Source of the DNA: a virus
DNA: 27,949 nucleotides
Virus record (IMG/VR): IMGVR_UViG_3300044622_000109
Coordinates: 1-27,949 of that record
Direction: 5' to 3' (one strand)
The notes under the pieces: generated by a model
What the model saw: the letters and a program-made list of their open reading frames with translations, nothing else
The model's database searches: none
What the model was told of the DNA's origin: nothing
Shown here: in pieces, positions 19,465 to 27,575 of the stretch
Layout: each line of letters starts with the position of its first letter
Numbering within the stretch: position 1 is the first letter of the stretch
Position numbers and translations under genes: made by a program

Positions 19465-21083
19465 TACGCTGTGGCAATCTCACTGAATCTGATGTTGATG
19501 GTGTTCTCTGTCTCCACACCGTTCACGAAGAGTCGGATGGTGACTCCTGGGTTGGTTGGTGAGGTCTCAATCGCAAAGCGTGAGCCAGGAACTCCGAGAG
19601 TGCCGCCAGTCATGATGTGCTCAACGCGACCGCTTCGACCATCTACTAGGTCGACCACGTCGCCAGTGCTGACACCCTGGTAGGAGTCAACGACTTGACC
19701 CTCACCGCTGTACTCGGCTGAGCGAGTTGGCGTTGCTGGTGTGTCTTGAACGGTGGTCTGACGTTGCATGTCACCAAGGAGAGCGCCGAAGACGTCTCCC
19801 TGTGTGCGTAGCGTCTTCCAACGCTCGACGTCTTGGTCTGTGACTCCAGGGATGCGCTCCCATGCGGCTTCTGCCGGCACGGAAAGCATCTGAACCATCT
19901 TGCCAAGGGCATCGACAGTCTGAGCAAGAGAACGAGCCTCAGTGTCGCGCCAGCGAACTTGAGCAGAGTCATCGGCTGCGCCTTCTGAGTCTCCATCGGC
20001 TGCGGCTGCAAGGCGTAGAACCTGCTCCCAGCTCTCACCGAAGAGAGTCTCGTACTCGCCGATCTTGCGCTGAGTTGATGCTTCAGCGGCAGCGAGTGCA
20101 TCGGCTGACAAGTTGACCAAGTCACCAAGCAGAACGTGAGGAGGGGTCTGTGCGATTGCAGCAAGTGAGCGAACGGTTGAGGCGTAAGTCTCAAGGTGTC
20201 CGCCGACCTCTGTCTGGTCGAAGTCACCGAACTTGGCATCTGGTGAGTCAGTAACCCAGAGGCGATCCACTGCGGCCTTGAAAGGCTCAATGGCTTTGCC
20301 AGATTCTGAGTCGATAGGAATCGCCAAGCCAGTTGCCCAGCGTTGACGGAATGATGCGTATTGCAGCGCGATCATCAACGAGAAGACTGACTCGTTGACA
20401 CGGTCCTGAATGTTAATGAGCGGAGCAACGATGCCGCGTGAGTTGTCATCCAAGCGGTCACGGAAGCGCACAAGAGGCGTGACGCCAAGGTTGTGGAACT
20501 CTGTATAGATCAGCTCCGGCTTGTCGACCGAGTCCTTGCCGATGCGGACTGTGTAGGTCGCTTCGTTGTCATAGAGGCGGTACAACTTGCCGCCTGACAT
20601 GTCTGTGCCTGACTCGACAAGTGCGTACTGAGGCCACTCGTCATCTTGGTCAAGGTAGAGAGCGTGGACGCGTGTTGGAGACAGTGGACGGATCAGTGGT
20701 CCTGTGTCGCCAGGTAGGACAAGAACGTAGCTCTGGCCGTACTCAAGAGCGCCACGGTGTGCGATGGTCTGACGAGCATCAAGGCCGTTGCTCTGCCAGT
20801 AGGTCCATGGGTTGGCGTTGTCGATCTCCTTGGCTGGACGGTATCCGTCAACGAAGAGACCTTTGGCGAAAGTGTCAGAGATGAGCGGAAGCCAGTTGGT
20901 GATGGAACGAAGTGCGAGGTGCTTGTATTCAGCTTTCGCGCCGCGTGGCATGTAAGGCAAGTCATGGTCGCCGTTTAGGTAGCGCTCAATCCGTCCGATT
21001 CTGCCGTCGCGTGAGGTCTGATGTCTGTGTTGATCGATCATCCCCGCCGCGAGGCTCTCAACGGCTTTTGGGTCCAAGGCCAC
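19464..21083 (-). CDS. Portal protein (SPP1 gp6-like)
   Basis: The 539-aa protein starts at GTG 21083 with AGGAGG 6 nt upstream. It has the plan of SPP1 gp6-type portals: an N-terminal helical region with RIGRIERYLNGDHDLPY and NWLPLISDTFAKGLFVDGY, a central wing with DQDDEWPQYALVESG, a clip/stem section (LINIQDRVNESVFSLMIALQ, typical) and the C-terminal crown with many alanines. After about residue 450 follows a beta-rich tail (GDVVDLVDGRSGRVEHIMTG) that resembles tails seen in other actinophage portals. It forms the dodecameric DNA channel. It lies between terminase and the MuF-like gene. Confidence 0.93.
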   Translation of the reverse strand: MALDPKAVESLAAGMIDQHRHQTSRDGRIGRIERYLNGDHDLPYMPRGAKAEYKHLALRSITNWLPLISDTFAKGLFVDGYRPAKEIDNANPWTYWQSNGLDARQTIAHRGALEYGQSYVLVLPGDTGPLIRPLSPTRVHALYLDQDDEWPQYALVESGTDMSGGKLYRLYDNEATYTVRIGKDSVDKPELIYTEFHNLGVTPLVRFRDRLDDNSRGIVAPLINIQDRVNESVFSLMIALQYASFRQRWATGLAIPIDSESGKAIEPFKAAVDRLWVTDSPDAKFGDFDQTEVGGHLETYASTVRSLAAIAQTPPHVLLGDLVNLSADALAAAEASTQRKIGEYETLFGESWEQVLRLAAAADGDSEGAADDSAQVRWRDTEARSLAQTVDALGKMVQMLSVPAEAAWERIPGVTDQDVERWKTLRTQGDVFGALLGDMQRQTTVQDTPATPTRSAEYSGEGQVVDSYQGVSTGDVVDLVDGRSGRVEHIMTGGTLGVPGSRFAIETSPTNPGVTIRLFVNGVETENTINIRFSEIATA

Positions 21084-21100
21084 TTGAGCCTCCTCTCATG

Positions 21101-22723
21101 TTAGAAGCCAATCAACGTTCCAACCTGACCTCGGCGCTTGCCCAGGACGTTCTCGGCGAGAACTCGTTGCCTTGCCATTCGTGCGAGCACGAACGCAGCC
21201 AACGCGTCGACTTTGTGCGGGGATTCCCGCGTTTCTTTTCCGAAGCTGACTCCCCAACGGTTGGGGCGACGCCGTGCGTTCTTGACATGGCGACCCAACC
21301 TGGGGTCTCCGTCATGGGGGCACTCCCCATCTACGATTGCGCGGTTGAGGGCTTCAACTGCTCGAACTGTGTCGGCAGCGTGACCTCTCATGTCCCATGC
21401 AACGGGGTGTCTGACGGTTGCTTTGACGAGTAACTTCTCGCCGTACTGCTCACGCCAGAAATCGACATCCGTCTCCCAGTAAGCAACGTCGGAGAAGAAC
21501 CCGACGACGTCATGAGTGGCGAAAGTGTGTGCGACAAGGTCGCGGACTTGATCCTTCGGAACGATCCAGCCTTGGCCGGCAGGACCGGCAGGCTTTTCCC
21601 ATAGACCAAGCAAGAACGGTGCACCGTCAGAGATACGACAGGCAACCAAAGCGGTGGAGTCGTCGGTCAGAGAACCGTCGAATCCCAGAGTGACGGACTC
21701 ACCTTCAGCTAGTGCTGGGAGGTCGTCCTTTTCGTTAGCGTCCCACTCAACTGGTGAGACCCATGAGTCAGCGGCTGCGACTATCTGGTTGAGATAGAAG
21801 CGGCGCGACTCCTCTGGGGGAGTGCCTGGGTCGTAGACCTCATCGGCGATGCGATTGAGGTCGACCCATGTGGCGTCTCCATACGAGGCCCGAAGGCCTT
21901 CAATAAGAGCGGGGCGATCTGCCAAGTCGATGTCGGCAGGAGCCTCTCTGGAGTCATAGAGCAAGCCCGATGACTTTGAGCGGCCTTCTTTGATTGTCAG
22001 GAAATCTTGGTACGACTTCTCCGCAACCGATTCTTCACCAGGTGCGTGAGCGTTTGTCGTTTCGATGGCGCGAGCTGCACCATCTCTGGACTTGGCAAGG
22101 TTGCGTCGGATAACTCGGGCGAGTTTTGCTCCACCGTTTGTCTCTGACCAGTGATGGGTCTCGTCAAGAACGGCGAACGATGGTCGAGCGCCTTCAGCGC
22201 TTGGAGCTGAGGCGGTGATAGGTACAAGCCGACCACCTCCTGGAGTGTAAATACGAGTGAGTCCAACGTCGATGCCGTAGTCATCAACGATGGGCGAATC
22301 TTCAACCATCGAGAGAACAACGGACATGGTGTTGGTCGTCTGCACTTCAGAGACACCAGCCAGGTTGATCCATGGCATTGGGTGAGGTGCTGCGACTGGG
22401 TCGCCGTTGGCGTTCCAACCGTCAAAGCGACAAGGACCGACCAACTCGTTCAGACACATTGCTGCAAGGAATGGAGACTTGCCCCAACCTTTGGAGCGAC
22501 GAAGCACTCCGCGTCGGTAGATGAAGCGTCCAGTGATGTCGACGCCGTACCACCACAAGAGGAAGTCCTCTTGCTCTTGAGTAAACTTGAAAGGGTCGCC
22601 AGCGTTGGTTCCGTCTGGCTGGCGTAGGTAGTTCTCTGCCCAGTCGATAACTTCGTAACCAAGTGAGAACTCGGGCAAGCCTTCGGGACGAGTGACGACC
22701 GCGCCATGGCGGTCAGGCATCAT
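21101..22723 (-). CDS. terL: Terminase large subunit
   Basis: The 540-aa protein shows both halves of the packaging motor. The ATPase has Walker A at 75-83 (RRSKGWGKS, a known variant) and Walker B at 183-188 (FAVLDE). The nuclease has the acidic residues D349 (LGFDGSLTDDST), D412 (FFSDVAYW) and D506 (HKVDALAAFVLA). It translocates DNA into the procapsid and cuts it. The start ATG 22723 overlaps the TerS stop (ATGA), and 17 bp separate it from the portal. There is no intein or insertion. Whether packaging is cos or headful cannot be told from the sequence in view. Confidence 0.96.
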   Translation of the reverse strand: MMPDRHGAVVTRPEGLPEFSLGYEVIDWAENYLRQPDGTNAGDPFKFTQEQEDFLLWWYGVDITGRFIYRRGVLRRSKGWGKSPFLAAMCLNELVGPCRFDGWNANGDPVAAPHPMPWINLAGVSEVQTTNTMSVVLSMVEDSPIVDDYGIDVGLTRIYTPGGGRLVPITASAPSAEGARPSFAVLDETHHWSETNGGAKLARVIRRNLAKSRDGAARAIETTNAHAPGEESVAEKSYQDFLTIKEGRSKSSGLLYDSREAPADIDLADRPALIEGLRASYGDATWVDLNRIADEVYDPGTPPEESRRFYLNQIVAAADSWVSPVEWDANEKDDLPALAEGESVTLGFDGSLTDDSTALVACRISDGAPFLLGLWEKPAGPAGQGWIVPKDQVRDLVAHTFATHDVVGFFSDVAYWETDVDFWREQYGEKLLVKATVRHPVAWDMRGHAADTVRAVEALNRAIVDGECPHDGDPRLGRHVKNARRRPNRWGVSFGKETRESPHKVDALAAFVLARMARQRVLAENVLGKRRGQVGTLIGF

Positions 22724-23166
22724 TCTTCGGTGGCTCGCTTTGCGATGCGTTCACGAGCTGATGAGCCAGGAACAAGTGAGAGCACTGAGGCATCTTTGCC
22801 GTCAGTCGGTTCGATGACCATGCGAGCGCGTTGTCTGTCGACAACTGTCGCGCCAAGGCGTTCCTCGTTGAGACGAATCTCAGAGAGGATCGTGGACTTT
22901 GGATCTGCCAGATACTGCTCGAACAAGTAGGCCACCATCCCCAACCGTTGCCAGTCGGTGTCGATGAACTGCTTGGACTGCGGTGCTGTTCTCCAGGTTT
23001 CGTACCACTTGACCACCATTGGCGGCCAGTTCTTCCTGCCAGTCAAAGCGACGAGGTCCGGTCCTCGTTTCGCTCCGTCGTCTACAAGGTGGGAAGTTGA
23101 GATTGGGTCTTTGATTCTGTGGCGGCGTTGATCTGCCGGCTTCGGTGCGGGACCGCGTCCTGCCAT
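22720..23166 (-). CDS. terS: Terminase small subunit (P27-like family)
   Basis: The start is ATG 23166 with AAGGAGG 6-7 nt upstream, giving 148 aa. The N terminus MAGRGPAPKPADQRRHR is the classic opening of P27-like small terminases in Gram-positive phages. The middle (WYETWRTAPQSKQFIDTDWQRL) and ATVVDRQRARMVIEP fit the same family. The protein binds the packaging start site and stimulates TerL. The N-terminal extension of the longer open frame lies over the end of the glycosyltransferase gene and is rejected. The gene directly follows the glycosyltransferase, not a capsid or replication gene, which is unusual. Confidence 0.9.
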   Translation of the reverse strand: MAGRGPAPKPADQRRHRIKDPISTSHLVDDGAKRGPDLVALTGRKNWPPMVVKWYETWRTAPQSKQFIDTDWQRLGMVAYLFEQYLADPKSTILSEIRLNEERLGATVVDRQRARMVIEPTDGKDASVLSLVPGSSARERIAKRATEE

Positions 23167-23182
23167 GGTGTGCCTCCTTGCG

Positions 23183-24250
23183 CTACTTAGCGCCAGCGCT
23201 TGCTGGGTTGAGGGTGTTTGAATAGAAGCTGAGGTTGCGAGCAAGTCGCTCGTCATCAGGTGAAAGTTCGAGTGCGTCGGTGCCGTGTAGGAAGGCGACG
23301 TAGCCAAGCCCTAGATTCCAAGCGGCAAGGGCGGCCAAGTCGTGAGGTTGTGGACCCCAGGCGAATGCTTCGCAGAGGTACTCAAGCGGCTTGACGGTGA
23401 TCGAGAGCGCTCGCTGTGCGGCTGCGTGGCAGCCGTTCCAGTCGCCGGTCTCGTAATAGTGCTGGGCCAGTTCAACCCATGGCTCGCGTCGATCAGGTGC
23501 CTCAGCGCATGAGCGGAGCAACCATGTTTCGCGGTCGGCCTTGTCGAGCTTGGCGAGGTAGCGCATAGACGCTGCTCGCTCAGGTCGCCATCTGGCTTTG
23601 CGAAGACTCAGGTGGCGAAGGAACTCGGCTTGGGCTTTGTCGTGCTGGCCGTGGAAATAGAGTTCGCGTGCGTAGTAGAACGCGTTCCGGTCATCGCTTT
23701 GATCTTCCTTGACAGCCAGTTCTAAGAGCGGCAAGTACTGACCACGCGACTTGGTGTTGTCGGGATGGTGATGAATCTCTAGCGGTATCCAGTCTTGGAC
23801 TTCGTTGTTGCCGACGAGAACCTCGTGGACTGGGTGCTTCCATCGGTAGCCCTTGCGAGCGTGGATCTTGTCGCCTCCATAGACGAGGCCTGGTGTGCCG
23901 TCTTCGTTCCAGCTCCATGTGTATGAATAACGTGGGCGTGTAACGGCTTTGGATACAGTCTCAAGGTGTGCGCGCCAACCAAGTTGGAGCACTTCATCCA
24001 TGTCGAGTGCAATGCAGTAGTCAACGTCTTTGGGAAGAACGTCAAGTGCTGCGTTGCGCGCCTTGTCAAAGCGCCACGGCTTGATGGTGATGGGAACGAC
24101 TGTGATTCCCAGCGACTTTGCCAGCTCGACGGTGTTATCAGTTGAGCCAGTGTCTGCAATGAGAATGACGTCTGCTTCTTTGGCGCTTTCATGCCATCGA
24201 GCGACGAACTGTTCTTCATTGAGTGCGATTGTATAAACTGCGATTTTCAT
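23183..24250 (-). CDS. GT2-family glycosyltransferase with TPR-like C terminus
   Basis: The 355-aa protein has a GT-A fold N-terminal domain (residues 1-190): IALNEE (8-13), ADTGSTDNT (32-40) and the metal-binding CIALDMDEV (79-87). The rest (about 190-355) is made of helical repeats of the TPR kind (NAFYYARELYFHGQHDKAQ, PWVELAQHYYETGDWNG). This arrangement is common in bacterial and phage glycosyltransferases that modify proteins or glycans. The sequence has no membrane segment. It lies between the fibre genes and TerS, which suggests glycosylation of a virion protein, a process known for some actinophage capsid and tail proteins, or of the host surface. The sugar is unknown. Confidence 0.88.
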   Translation of the reverse strand: MKIAVYTIALNEEQFVARWHESAKEADVILIADTGSTDNTVELAKSLGITVVPITIKPWRFDKARNAALDVLPKDVDYCIALDMDEVLQLGWRAHLETVSKAVTRPRYSYTWSWNEDGTPGLVYGGDKIHARKGYRWKHPVHEVLVGNNEVQDWIPLEIHHHPDNTKSRGQYLPLLELAVKEDQSDDRNAFYYARELYFHGQHDKAQAEFLRHLSLRKARWRPERAASMRYLAKLDKADRETWLLRSCAEAPDRREPWVELAQHYYETGDWNGCHAAAQRALSITVKPLEYLCEAFAWGPQPHDLAALAAWNLGLGYVAFLHGTDALELSPDDERLARNLSFYSNTLNPASAGAK

Positions 24251-24277
24251 TTGATTTCCCCCATGGGAGGAATGCTA

Positions 24278-24463
24278 CTACGCCTCCGGAATAATCGGGG
24301 TGGAATAAGACGCTTGCGGCGTGGAAATCGGCGTGAATTGGTCCGGCCCTGGATTCAGGTAGCGTTGATAGTCTGAGTTGGCTTCATCTTTAGGAATAAA
24401 GGAGACAGAGCCGTCTTCATTGTGTCGTTCAATAACGAAATCGTGTTCAATGTAATTTGTCAC
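24278..24463 (-). CDS. Small fibre-associated protein (61 aa)
   Basis: The product starts at GTG 24463, one base overlapping the fibre gene stop (TAGTG). It contains GSVSFIPKDEANSDYQRYLN, a short conserved pattern (IP...NSDYQ.YL) often seen in small genes directly after phage tail fibre genes. The rest is a proline/threonine-rich tail (TPISTPQASYSTPIIPEA). The role is not established. It may be a fibre subunit, a fibre chaperone or a remnant of a larger assembly protein. The position makes fibre-related function the best guess. Confidence 0.6.
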   Translation of the reverse strand: MTNYIEHDFVIERHNEDGSVSFIPKDEANSDYQRYLNPGPDQFTPISTPQASYSTPIIPEA

Positions 24464-25608
24464 TATAACTCCGCGCTAAGGTCGATTCGTCCAAGTGTTG
24501 TCTTGGTATACATGAAAGCCGCGTTTCCAGTCGTTAAACCGCTCGCAACTGTGTAGCGAAGTTCGCAACTGTTGACTTTTATGTTGCGAGCTTCCAAAGC
24601 GGTAGTTGCTATTTCATTACCAGCCGCGCCTGTAATTATGAAATCCGTCTGAGAAGAGAAGGTTACGGTTGGATTTATTCTCATTTTTGGATAAGGGAAC
24701 GCCCCAAAGCCACCAGTTGAAGCAAAGTTTTGGGCAACCATAATTGTTTGATTAGCATTACTTCCACCGGCAGAATAGTCTATTACTCGGTTGAAGTAGT
24801 ATAGACAGGCAGCATGTTCCCCTTGGATGGTGCCCCCCGCACGAGAGAAGGCGGTCGGAGTCGACCCAAGTTCGAGCTGAACTCCGGTGACCTCAAAGAA
24901 GTCGGCAGCGCCAGCGGTTCCGCTTAGGACGGAGAAGATGCGGACGCCGATTTGAGTGGCATTGCTAGGGACATTGAATGTTCCTGAATAGCGCGCCCAG
25001 CTTGTTGTGATTTGGACGTCGGGTGCGGATTCGGCATAACCAGTCCAACCTCCGAACTGTGCTGAGGCTGCTTGATTCGTTCCTGTGCCTGAGTTGATGC
25101 GAATGCTGAGGGTGTTGTTGGTGGTCGAATAATTAGCGCCTGCGCGAGCCCAAAAAGACAGCGTAATGGTTCGGCCTTGTAGCGGGATGCTAGAGGCAGT
25201 CTCTAGGGCTTGCGAAATGCCCATTGTTCCCGTCGTTGCGTTTCCCGCATTTCGTTGCACTCGTAATGCGTTCACGAGACCCGTTGGCAGAGACGATGTG
25301 ACCTGAGTGGCCGTACAAGAAGGGCCGCCTTCAAGTGTCAACAGCCAACGGTCAGCACAATAGGCTCCAGAGGTTGTGAAAGTTGTCCCACGTTGGAAGA
25401 AGTCCATCCCTCCGTTGACAACGAAGTTCTTGGCCCCTGCGTTGTAATTTGTCAAGGACAGCTCTGCATCAAGGGCGGCCTGGAGACCAGTCACGTCAGA
25501 GATCGCGAAGCCTGTGTGAGTGTGAGGACCAGTGCCGACAGGGATCCAGGTGTCCGTCTCTGCGTCGTAGACGTATGCGGGACGCGTAGTGGTGCCGATT
25601 GTTGGCAT
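24463..25608 (-). CDS. Tail fibre with carbohydrate-binding-like domain (putative receptor-binding protein)
   Basis: The 381-aa protein starts at ATG 25608 with a strong AAAGGAGG. The N terminus (YVYDAETDTWIPVGTGPHTH, then DVTGLQAALDAEL) is a typical phage fibre attachment region. From residue 60 it follows a known plan: FVVNGGMDFFQRGTTF, ADRWLL, then ITLSFWARAG, FEVTGVQLELGS, TAFSRAGGT and ACLYYFNRV. Together these form a jelly-roll domain of carbohydrate-binding-module type found at the tips of many phage fibres. It would bind host-surface sugars. The final part (about 300-381) is a separate beta-rich tip. The base composition of the last 400 bp (24463-24850) looks more AT-rich than its neighbours, which may mark a domain swap. 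Confidence 0.75.
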   Translation of the reverse strand: MPTIGTTTRPAYVYDAETDTWIPVGTGPHTHTGFAISDVTGLQAALDAELSLTNYNAGAKNFVVNGGMDFFQRGTTFTTSGAYCADRWLLTLEGGPSCTATQVTSSLPTGLVNALRVQRNAGNATTGTMGISQALETASSIPLQGRTITLSFWARAGANYSTTNNTLSIRINSGTGTNQAASAQFGGWTGYAESAPDVQITTSWARYSGTFNVPSNATQIGVRIFSVLSGTAGAADFFEVTGVQLELGSTPTAFSRAGGTIQGEHAACLYYFNRVIDYSAGGSNANQTIMVAQNFASTGGFGAFPYPKMRINPTVTFSSQTDFIITGAAGNEIATTALEARNIKVNSCELRYTVASGLTTGNAAFMYTKTTLGRIDLSAEL

Positions 25609-25668
25609 TCGGTCCTCCTTTGTTGAATTGTTGGGTTACTTACTCGGATGCGAATAACGTGCGGGGAT

Positions 25669-25905
25669 TTAGAGGACGAGCGTGTCTGCCTCTTCGGCAG
25701 TCAGTGGCTGGCCTGCGATGAGCTTGGCCTTGGCTGATGCCTTCAGCGCTGCCAGAGCTGCGGCTGCTTCTTCCTGGGCGATCTGGTCAGCCAGTGCCTG
25801 CGCTGCCATCGCTTCGCGCTCGAGGATCTCCTGCTCAGTTAGCGGGACGATTGTCTCGGTCTGTGTTTCGCAGTCGAACTCGACGCGTGTGAGGACTTCA
25901 GTCAT
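25669..25905 (-). CDS. Small helical protein in the fibre cluster (78 aa)
   Basis: The ATG at 25905 has AAGGAG 7 nt upstream. The protein begins MTEVLTRVEFDCETQTETIV and continues as an alanine/glutamate-rich helix (EQEILEREAMAAQALADQIA..., ending LTAEEADTLVL). It resembles small genes that accompany phage tail fibres, sometimes related to fibre chaperones. I see no diagnostic motif. It lies between the tandem beta-domain genes and the large fibre gene, on the same transcript, so a role in fibre assembly or attachment is the most likely one. Confidence 0.6.
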   Translation of the reverse strand: MTEVLTRVEFDCETQTETIVPLTEQEILEREAMAAQALADQIAQEEAAAALAALKASAKAKLIAGQPLTAEEADTLVL

Positions 25906-25914
25906 GGTGGCTCC

Positions 25915-26430
25915 TTATGAGTTCTTGATGCCGTAGAGGGTGGCGGTTGAGTGCTGGACGAAAGTTGAGACCTCAGGAACCAGCGTGAGGGAGGTGATGG
26001 CCGCAGTGTTAGCCCAGAGTGTTGCGTTCATGTCCATCTGAGCGTTCGACGCGTTGTTCTCAGAGACTGCATCGGTGCTGATGGACTTGTTCTGAGTCGT
26101 TGAGGCGTAGTTGGGAATGTAGATCTCAATGTTGGAGAAGGTGCTGGCCGTTGACCCTGCCGCTGTCAACGCGAGTGAGACGTAGCGAGAGGCGTAGTTG
26201 GCTGAACCTGCCGCTGTTCCAGTTCCACTCAAGTTTCGGTAGGTGTAGCCAGTTCCTGACGCATTGAGTGTGATGAAGAGGTTGTCTGCCTGTTGAGCAG
26301 AACGAGCTGAACGCCCTGACAACTTCACAACAAGGTCAGTGAATGTCTGCGGAATGTTGGTGAAGTCGATGCTCGCAGCTCCACCGGCTCCAACGGTGAC
26401 GGTGGCGATTGCTTGCATAGTTGTTGGCAT
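25915..26430 (-). CDS. Tail/receptor beta-domain protein, tandem paralogue C (171 aa)
   Basis: This is the third of three adjacent paralogues in order of transcription. Like the other two it has an early FTNIPQTFTDLVVKL block, a central Y-x-N-Y-A-S-T-T-Q-N-K segment followed by alternating small residues, and the closing TLYGIK. The protein is threonine/serine/alanine-rich and almost wholly beta, as expected for a trimeric fibre or tail-surface domain. No catalytic residues are visible. The three genes follow each other with 2-3 nt gaps, so they form one transcript with the large fibre gene downstream. A host-recognition role is inferred from position and composition. Confidence 0.7.
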   Translation of the reverse strand: MPTTMQAIATVTVGAGGAASIDFTNIPQTFTDLVVKLSGRSARSAQQADNLFITLNASGTGYTYRNLSGTGTAAGSANYASRYVSLALTAAGSTASTFSNIEIYIPNYASTTQNKSISTDAVSENNASNAQMDMNATLWANTAAITSLTLVPEVSTFVQHSTATLYGIKNS

Positions 26431-26433
26431 CGT

Positions 26434-26943
26434 CTAGGCCGCCTTTATTCCGTAGAGGGTGAAGGTTGAACCGATTGCCCAGACAGCGCCGTTGACCGGC
26501 TGAGTAGTGATCTGCGTGATCGCTGCCGTTGTTGGGATGAGTGAGACCTTGGCTTGCACATTGAACCCCACACTTGAGCCGACGAAGTTGGTGCGTGAGA
26601 TCACTGTCTTGTTGGTTGTTGTGTTGGCGTAGTTCATGAAGTTGTAGGTCTCCATCGACCATTCACCAGCATTTGAAGTGCCGGGAACGTAGCCAGCGCG
26701 GAGAGCGATCTCGGCTGTACCTCGTCCAGAGGATCTGCTTGATCCGTTGCCTTCTAAGTAGGTGCCGCTGTAGTTCGTCGTGACACTGTTGACACGGATT
26801 GCGGTGATGTCATAGGCACTGCTCACGCGAGCGGATTGGATGAGGATGAGGTCGGTGTATGTCTGCGGGATTGAAGAGAACGTGATGATGCCTGCGGTGC
26901 TAGTGAGGGTCGTCGTCGCGATTGGCTCGTATGTTGCCGGCAT
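26434..26943 (-). CDS. Tail/receptor beta-domain protein, tandem paralogue B (169 aa)
   Basis: The middle copy begins MPATYEPIATTTL and shares FSSIPQTYTDLILIQ, a YANTTTNKTVISRT block and the end TLYGIKAA with its neighbours. It differs strongly between these blocks, as expected for a surface domain under variation. There is no membrane or signal segment. Its start ATG 26943 follows the previous gene by 2 nt. It may be a fibre tip or a decoration protein. I know this FxxIPQTxxDL...LYGIK plan from phage tail-associated proteins of aquatic phages, but no precise family name can be given. Confidence 0.7.
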   Translation of the reverse strand: MPATYEPIATTTLTSTAGIITFSSIPQTYTDLILIQSARVSSAYDITAIRVNSVTTNYSGTYLEGNGSSRSSGRGTAEIALRAGYVPGTSNAGEWSMETYNFMNYANTTTNKTVISRTNFVGSSVGFNVQAKVSLIPTTAAITQITTQPVNGAVWAIGSTFTLYGIKAA

Positions 26944-26945
26944 CG

Positions 26946-27572
26946 TTAGGCCCCCTTGATTCCGTAGAGCGCGATTACAGAACCAGCGGCAAGATAGTTT
27001 CCACCAGTCAATGATGGACTCAGCGTTGTGATCGCCGCAGTTCCTGGAAGTGTTAGTGGAAGGTTGCTTGCAAAGCCGATCGTTCCGCTGCCGTTTGCGT
27101 CGTAGCCGTAGAGGGTGCGCAGAGTCTTGTTCTTGTTTGTGTTTGTGTAGTCCAGGATGTCGGTGATTGAAACACCGAAGGCAGACGCCGTTGAGGACGC
27201 CGCCGGAAGCGTTGCGATGAATGATGAATACTGGCCCGTATAGCCGTTGGCATACGTCAGATTTCCATCTCCTGAAAGTGAATGAGTAGCACTTCCAGTA
27301 GATCCTGCATTGTTGTTGTAGTTGTAGAGATACAGCGCTTCATTCGTAGCGGCCGTTAGCGAGCGAGCGAAGATTCTCAACTGTAGATGCTGGAACGTCT
27401 GCGGGATGTTTGTGAATGTCACGCTGCCAGTTGTCGTTCCGCTGATTGTGTAGCTGGCGATCGACTCATAAGAGGACGGCGAGAAGACAGGATTGCCAGC
27501 GAGCATGGACTTGTATTCCATGCGGCCAGTGACCAGCGTTCCAGGCGCGGAGAGTTTGTAGACAGGTGTCAT
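26946..27572 (-). CDS. Tail/receptor beta-domain protein, tandem paralogue A with N-terminal extension (208 aa)
   Basis: This copy is longer because of an N-terminal extension of about 35 residues (MTPVYKLSAPGTLVTGRMEYKSML) which precedes the shared domain (YESIASYTI...). The shared blocks are FTNIPQTFQHLQLRIFARS, LDYTNTNKNKTLRTL and the closing ALYGIKGA. The extension may attach the protein to the tail. It is the first of the three and follows the small 101-aa protein by 3 nt. The three paralogues differ in their middle parts, so they may bind different receptors or form a mixed trimer. Confidence 0.7.
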   Translation of the reverse strand: MTPVYKLSAPGTLVTGRMEYKSMLAGNPVFSPSSYESIASYTISGTTTGSVTFTNIPQTFQHLQLRIFARSLTAATNEALYLYNYNNNAGSTGSATHSLSGDGNLTYANGYTGQYSSFIATLPAASSTASAFGVSITDILDYTNTNKNKTLRTLYGYDANGSGTIGFASNLPLTLPGTAAITTLSPSLTGGNYLAAGSVIALYGIKGA

Positions 27573-27575
27573 GGG

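Noticed and set aside
19900-21083. Long plus-strand open frames across portal and terminase (for example 20912-21433)
   Set aside because: They run antisense to well-recognised genes and have no protein pattern of their own.
23167-23307. 47-residue N-terminal extension of TerS
   Set aside because: It lies inside the end of the glycosyltransferase gene and lacks a ribosome site, whereas ATG 23166 has AAGGAGG and the classic TerS opening.
224-25642. Exact 13-nt repeat GTTGGGTTACTTA at 224-236 and 25630-25642, with a near copy at 17167-17178
   Set aside because: In 28 kb several 13-nt matches are expected by chance, and two of the copies simply overlap stop codons. It is noted as a possible shared intergenic motif only.
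25915-27572. Diversity-generating retroelement acting on the tandem beta-domain genes
   Set aside because: No reverse transcriptase and no template/variable repeat pair with adenine-specific changes is visible in the window.
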